In this document: positions 5,490 through 9,005 of the stretch, one piece after another
How the letters are laid out: every line of letters starts with the position of its first letter
Position numbering within the stretch: the stretch's first letter is position 1
Origin: G039029935 sp039029935
GTDB lineage: Bacteria; Chloroflexota; Anaerolineae; Caldilineales; Caldilineaceae
Assembly: GCA_039029935.1 (NCBI GenBank)
Contig: JBCCFC010000517.1
Coordinates: forward strand, 1-9,005
DNA: 9,005 bases
Direction of reading: 5' to 3'
The notes under the pieces: model-generated
What the model was told of the DNA's origin: nothing
Database searches by the model: none
What the model saw: only the letters and a program-made list of their open reading frames with translations
Made by a program: the position numbers and the translations under genes

Positions 5490-8400
5490 ATGCGGTTGAT
5501 TGATATACTGTCGGTGCGTTGGAGCATAACGCGCTATTCCATACTCCTGTTTGTCATAGCGGTGTCCCTGCTAGGCACAAACATCTTTTTTCATCATTCT
5601 CCTGAACGCATCAACACAAACAGTGTATTTGCAAATGATTCACAGCCCCTTGCCATCATTCCGGCTGAGGTTCAACAGACCGAAGTCACCAGCTTTCAGA
5701 ATGGGCTATATCCTTACACAGGCTACACAGGTAATCGTGCAGCGACCTTGAATGAAAATAGGCCCACCGAAAATAGTGGGGCAGAAACGCAGTGTTTTGT
5801 CGATGGCAACGACCCATCAGGGACAGGGGATGACCTCTATACGGTGATGCGTTGGGATGTGGGTGTGATTTCAGAAAGCGCGGTTGTTGATGCTGCCACC
5901 ATCACCTTCAATGTGACGGATAGCAGTAATGCCACCTATCAGATTTATGCGCTCAAACGCACTTGGGATGAGAGCCGTGTGACATGGAACAGGGCGACGA
6001 TCAATACGAATTGGCAGGTAGGGGGGGCACAGGGTAGTCTTGATCGCGACAATACGCTCATCGGTGAATTTGCGCCCAACGGTACAGGGTCACATACAAT
6101 TGTGTTGAACCAAGCCGGGGTCGCCGCCGTGCAAGCGTGGGTCAACAACCCTACCGACAATCATGGCATCATCATTGGCAACAACAGTTCCGGCGATGGC
6201 ATTGATTTTTACTGCGACGAAGCCCCCATCATCAACTCACGCCCCTTGCTACAAGTCAGCACACTGCTTGCCAATGTGACACCGACCAATACACCACCAC
6301 CGACCAATACACCAACACCATCGCCAACCACACCGCCAACACAGACACCGACTCCTTGGCCGACCTCTATCTCTGGGACGACACCCAAGAATGTTATTTT
6401 GCTACTTGGTGATGGCATGGGCTTTGAAGCGGTGGATGCGGGCAGCATCTTTTATGCAGGTGCAGAAGGCCACTTAATTTTTGAGTCCGCACCTTACAAA
6501 GCAGAGATGAGCACCTATGCCAACAACAACCCTGTTACAGACTCTGCGGCCTCGGCCAGCGCCATGGCAACGGGATTCAAGTACAATACACAGGTTATTA
6601 GCGTGGCAAATCCGGGGGATGGCAGCGAACGTGAGACGGCATTAGAATATCTACGTGACCGTTGTCTCAGCACGGGGCTAGTGACCAATACTTATATCAA
6701 CCACGCCAGCCCTGCCGCCTTTGCAGCCCATGAACCGCACCGCAATCGGCTTGCCGAAATTGCCAACGATATGTTCACCCAGACACGCCCCAACTTGATG
6801 TATGGTGGCTATCAGAATGGTATCTCAACCAATGCGGCAACCAACGCAGGCTATACGGTGGTTCAAAACCGTGCGCAGATGCAGGCACTCAACCCCGCCA
6901 CTGCCACCTATATATCGGGTCAGTTTGGCTTTGACTACATGGCCTATGAGCGCGACTATGCCGTCGGCAACAGCAACTTCTATGACACCTATCCACACCT
7001 TTCGGAGATGGCAGAGAGTGCGATTGAGATTTTGAGTCAAGATGAGGATGGCTTTTTCCTGATGATTGAGGGAGGCCGGATTGACCATGCGGGCCATGCG
7101 AATAACATCGAACGCAGCGTCTACGAGACGGTCGAATTTCACAACACTGTCTCCACCGTGCTGGAGTGGGTTGCTGGACGCAATGATACATTGGTGCTTG
7201 TTACTGCTGATCATGAAACGGGTGGTCTACAGGTAACACAGAACAATGGCAAGGGCAACATTCCCTCGGCGTCATGGTCAACGGGCAGTCACACAGCTCA
7301 GAATGTGCCTGTTTATGCCTGGGGACCCAATGCACAACTGGTGACATCACTTGCCAACAATGGTGTCATCGACAACACGGATATCTATGATATTATGTTG
7401 GCAGGGAACACGCTGCCCGCTAGTTGTGTCCCGCCAACACCAACGCCCACACCGACCAATACACCAACGAATACGCCGACTAGAACCCATACCCCGACAG
7501 CGACAGATATACCAGCAGCGACGGCTACGCGCACACCAACTCGCACGCCAACCCGTACCCCAACTCGCACACCCACTGCGACTCAACAAGTCCCGCAACA
7601 GACCAATACGCCAACGCTAACCCCTCAACCTACGCCAACGCCGACATCAATTGTCATCCCCACACCTGTCGATGGCTGCACGAGTGCGTTCCCCGTCTCA
7701 CCCAGCATCATCCGTGTTGGCTTTAGCGGCATTCGTCTGCGCTGGACCGCGCCACTGGTGGGCAATCGCTATGAGATTTGGCGCAGTGAGTCGGCCTATT
7801 TTACACCCGGAGATTCGCACCCCACCACAGACCGTGTGGGTGTCATCAATGATAGCACGGTGAATAATGAGTCGTTTAGCTATTTTGATTTTAATAGCGG
7901 ACTCGCCGACCCCACTGTGAATCACATCTATCAAATCCGTACAATTGCGACCTGTAACAATACAACGGCTGATTCGATTCGGCTTGGTGAATTTGACTAT
8001 GCCTTGCACGAAACAGGATCGACCGACTTTAGCTGGGTGGGTTTACCCGTGGTTATGGAGGGTATTACCAGCGGCGAGACGCTCATGGATCACATCGAAA
8101 ATAACACCAGTCAAGATGGCAATGCGGTTGTCCCCACGATCAATGCCATCGACCGTTGGAACAGTGTCAGCCAGAGCTATGACAGCTATCTGCCCAACCT
8201 GCCTTTCTTGGGAGATATCGCTGTGAGTGCTGGTGGTGTCTATCGTGTCACTGTAGACCTGCCTGATGCACCACCACAACAAGCCGTTTGGTCCATGCTG
8301 GGTCGTATCCCCGATGCCAACGTGTTTGAGCCAACGCTCTACGCCACAGGGGGCAGCGACTTTACATGGGTGATAACGCCGCTGGATAAACCCCATCTGC

Positions 8401-8603
8401 TCTCTGGTACGGCACTCCATAACGACGCCAGTGGCAGCTCACCGAGTATCAGTTTGAGCAGCATTGAGAAGTGGAATGATACTGGTCAGTCTTATGATGC
8501 CTATCTACCCACGTTCCCTGCATTGGGTGATATTGAGATTCAGCCTGGAACGCCTGTGCGTTTAACGTTGGATAGTGTGACGGGGACGGTGGTTTGGCGG
8601 TAG
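5490..8603 (+). CDS. secreted modular alkaline phosphatase (DNRLRE - phosphatase - FN3-like - C-terminal repeats)
   Basis: A 1037-residue exported phosphomonoesterase. Order of parts: signal peptide or anchor (hydrophobic 17-30); DNRLRE module about 66-258 (MRWDVG, TWDESRVTWN, NNHG-like end, RPLLQV); Thr/Pro linker 262-295; alkaline phosphatase domain about 299-640; longer PT/RT linker 646-727; FN3-like domain about 737-821; two related beta modules 843-922 and 953-1029. Catalytic residues by alignment to PhoA: nucleophile S352 (TDSAAS), metal ligands D308 (GDGMG), S407, E527, D532 and H536 (EGGRIDHAGH), D574 and H575 (TADHE), H601 (GSH), and phosphate-binding R418. H405 stands at the PhoA D153 position and H533 at K328, as in His-type phosphatases. 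All key residues are present, so it is probably active outside the cell in phosphate scavenging. ATG 5490 lies eight bases after AAGAGGA; an in-frame TTG six bases upstream is too close to it. The other modules probably attach it to the surface or to polymer, which is inference. Confidence 0.93.
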   Translation: MRLIDILSVRWSITRYSILLFVIAVSLLGTNIFFHHSPERINTNSVFANDSQPLAIIPAEVQQTEVTSFQNGLYPYTGYTGNRAATLNENRPTENSGAETQCFVDGNDPSGTGDDLYTVMRWDVGVISESAVVDAATITFNVTDSSNATYQIYALKRTWDESRVTWNRATINTNWQVGGAQGSLDRDNTLIGEFAPNGTGSHTIVLNQAGVAAVQAWVNNPTDNHGIIIGNNSSGDGIDFYCDEAPIINSRPLLQVSTLLANVTPTNTPPPTNTPTPSPTTPPTQTPTPWPTSISGTTPKNVILLLGDGMGFEAVDAGSIFYAGAEGHLIFESAPYKAEMSTYANNNPVTDSAASASAMATGFKYNTQVISVANPGDGSERETALEYLRDRCLSTGLVTNTYINHASPAAFAAHEPHRNRLAEIANDMFTQTRPNLMYGGYQNGISTNAATNAGYTVVQNRAQMQALNPATATYISGQFGFDYMAYERDYAVGNSNFYDTYPHLSEMAESAIEILSQDEDGFFLMIEGGRIDHAGHANNIERSVYETVEFHNTVSTVLEWVAGRNDTLVLVTADHETGGLQVTQNNGKGNIPSASWSTGSHTAQNVPVYAWGPNAQLVTSLANNGVIDNTDIYDIMLAGNTLPASCVPPTPTPTPTNTPTNTPTRTHTPTATDIPAATATRTPTRTPTRTPTRTPTATQQVPQQTNTPTLTPQPTPTPTSIVIPTPVDGCTSAFPVSPSIIRVGFSGIRLRWTAPLVGNRYEIWRSESAYFTPGDSHPTTDRVGVINDSTVNNESFSYFDFNSGLADPTVNHIYQIRTIATCNNTTADSIRLGEFDYALHETGSTDFSWVGLPVVMEGITSGETLMDHIENNTSQDGNAVVPTINAIDRWNSVSQSYDSYLPNLPFLGDIAVSAGGVYRVTVDLPDAPPQQAVWSMLGRIPDANVFEPTLYATGGSDFTWVITPLDKPHLLSGTALHNDASGSSPSISLSSIEKWNDTGQSYDAYLPTFPALGDIEIQPGTPVRLTLDSVTGTVVWR
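6273..6374 (+). repeat. first Thr/Pro-rich linker of the phosphatase
   Basis: Codons for residues 262-295 are a low-complexity run of ACC/ACA/ACG and CCN with Asn, joining the DNRLRE module to the catalytic domain. The DNA shows repeated ACCAATACACCA-like units. Such linkers are common in secreted Chloroflexota proteins and are probably extended and perhaps glycosylated. Confidence 0.8.
7425..7670 (+). repeat. second Thr/Pro/Arg-rich linker of the phosphatase
   Basis: Residues 646-727 join the catalytic domain to the C-terminal modules. The core is four tandem RTPT units (681-696) flanked by PTPT and NTPT repeats. At DNA level the ACNCGNACNCCN unit repeats with varied third bases, so the array is old or kept by selection on the protein. 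It is about twice as long as the first linker and more basic. Confidence 0.8.
8016..8576 (+). other. duplicated C-terminal beta module of the phosphatase (two copies)
   Basis: Copy A (residues 843-922, bases 8016-8255) and copy B (953-1029, bases 8346-8576) share an ordered set of motifs: DFSWV/DFTWV, an LxxGxxL-type segment, IDRWNSVSQSYDSYLPNLPFLGDI against IEKWNDTGQSYDAYLP with TFPALGDI, and a final G-x-x-x-R-V/L-T-V/L-D strand. This resembles the repeated beta modules at the ends of many secreted bacterial proteins. Identity is modest, so the duplication is old. Role not known; surface or substrate binding is a guess. Confidence 0.7.
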
Positions 8604-8633
8604 TCGGTGGTCGGTGTACTGGTGTGTCGGTCA
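8604..8633 (+). repeat. degenerate TCGGTGN tandem repeat after the phosphatase stop
   Basis: TCGGTGG and TCGGTGT are directly adjacent (8604-8617), then ACTGGTGTG and TCGGTCA (8627-8633). It begins at the base after the stop codon, like the short repeats behind the other genes. The following 45 bases hold an AT-rich palindrome AAATTAATTT (8659-8668) and no gene. Confidence 0.5.
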
Positions 8634-8676
8634 TCAGCGGATAGTGATAGACCTCGATAAATTAATTTACAAATTG

Positions 8677-8746
8677 ATTGGCGTTGGTCGTTAGTGTGAC
8701 GTGGGCAGCGATGTGTGCGTCTCATTAGATGACCAACGCCATTTTT
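8677..8746 (+). terminator. long stem-loop followed by a T-run
   Basis: GGCGTTGGTC (8680-8689) is perfectly inverted as GACCAACGCC (8731-8740), extended by one T-A pair, and is followed by ATTTTTAT. Inside the 41-base loop a second stem can form from GACG (8698-8701) and CGTC (8718-8721). The position, about 75 bases after the phosphatase stop, suits a transcription terminator. The long loop is unusual for an intrinsic terminator, so it could also be the end of a small mobile or structured RNA element joined to the array that follows. Confidence 0.55.
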
Positions 8747-8748
8747 AT

Positions 8749-9005
8749 ATGACAACCTAAACATCGTACAACAGATTGATTATCTGTTCCACACCCGCAG
8801 ATAGACAATCTGCGATACTAACTTTATGGCAACCTAAACATAGTACAACAGATTGATTATCTGTTCCACACCCGCAGATAGACAATCTGCGATACTAACT
8901 TTATGGCAACCGTAACCATAGTACAACAGATTGATTATCTGTTCCACACCCGCAGATAGCCAATCTGCGATACTAACTTTATGGCAACCTAAAACATAGT
9001 ACAAC
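8749..9005 (+). repeat. tandem array of a 77-bp unit with two hairpins per copy (runs off the window)
   Basis: Copies start at 8749, 8826, 8903 and 8981 (lengths 77, 77, 78 and a partial of 25), so the array continues beyond the right edge. Each full copy holds two perfect inverted repeats: AACAGAT-TGATT-ATCTGTT and, seven bases later, CGCAGAT-AGACA-ATCTGCG, both with 7-bp stems and 5-base loops and a shared CAGAT/ATCTG core. The few differences between copies (ATGACAACC or ATGGCAACC, CATCG or CATAG, a base inserted near CCTAAACA, loop AGACA or AGCCA) all fall outside the stems. No open frame explains it. It is not a CRISPR array, since the whole unit is conserved. Function unknown. Confidence 0.92.

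Noticed and set aside
8749..9005. CRISPR array, because the unit contains a GTTCC...CTAAC segment with an internal palindrome and regular spacing
   Set aside because: The would-be spacers are the same in all copies apart from single base changes; true spacers differ. The period is constant because the whole unit is repeated.
8749..9005. Tandem tRNA genes, suggested by the 77-base period
   Set aside because: No acceptor stem pairing, no T-loop GTTCRANNC motif and no D-arm pattern; only two short hairpins per unit.
8749..9005. Integron attC sites
   Set aside because: No GTTRRRY/RYYYAAC core pair flanking a single large imperfect stem, and no gene cassettes between the units.

Overview
The window holds four complete or nearly complete protein genes, all on the + strand, flanked by a gene-poor left end and a repeat-rich right end. 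The organism is probably a bacterium of the Chloroflexota or something similar. This rests on style, not on a marker gene: one secreted protein joins a DNRLRE module, a phosphatase and C-terminal beta modules through long Thr/Pro-rich linkers, the base composition looks close to 50% GC by eye, and the gaps between genes carry degenerate 7-8 bp tandem repeats. Cyanobacteria and other multicellular or gliding lineages share some of these traits, so the placement is an inference.

Left end (1-866). A possible 3' end of a gene (3-101) is followed by about 300 bases with no convincing gene and a run of nine G. Next is a small SRPBCC-fold (START/Bet v1-like) gene. Its conserved C-terminal three quarters is open from ATG 525, but its N-terminal quarter lies upstream in the same frame and is cut by a TAG at 447-449, so it is probably a pseudogene or carries a sequence error.

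Centre (867-5291). Three genes follow with gaps of roughly 90-130 bases: an FAD-dependent oxidoreductase of the phytoene desaturase/carotenoid isomerase (Crt) superfamily, a histidine-rich membrane protein of about ten segments that I do not recognise, and a class I DNA photolyase with all FAD and electron-transfer residues in place. A Crt-type oxidoreductase, a photolyase and an SRPBCC protein together suggest a light or photooxidative-stress neighbourhood. The membrane protein may belong to the same function, but nothing in its sequence proves it.

Right end (5292-9005). A 198-base AT-rich gap carries two 11-bp direct repeats (TGACAGCAAAT, TGACATCAAAT) shaped like a PhoB/PhoP box. They precede a 1037-residue secreted alkaline phosphatase of modular design: signal peptide, DNRLRE, PT linker, PhoA-like catalytic domain, PT linker, FN3-like domain and two copies of a beta module. 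After it comes a long stem-loop with a T-run, then a tandem array of a 77-bp unit with two perfect 7-bp-stem hairpins per copy, which runs off the window. The two most interesting points are this twin-hairpin array and the candidate Pho box in front of a phosphatase gene.
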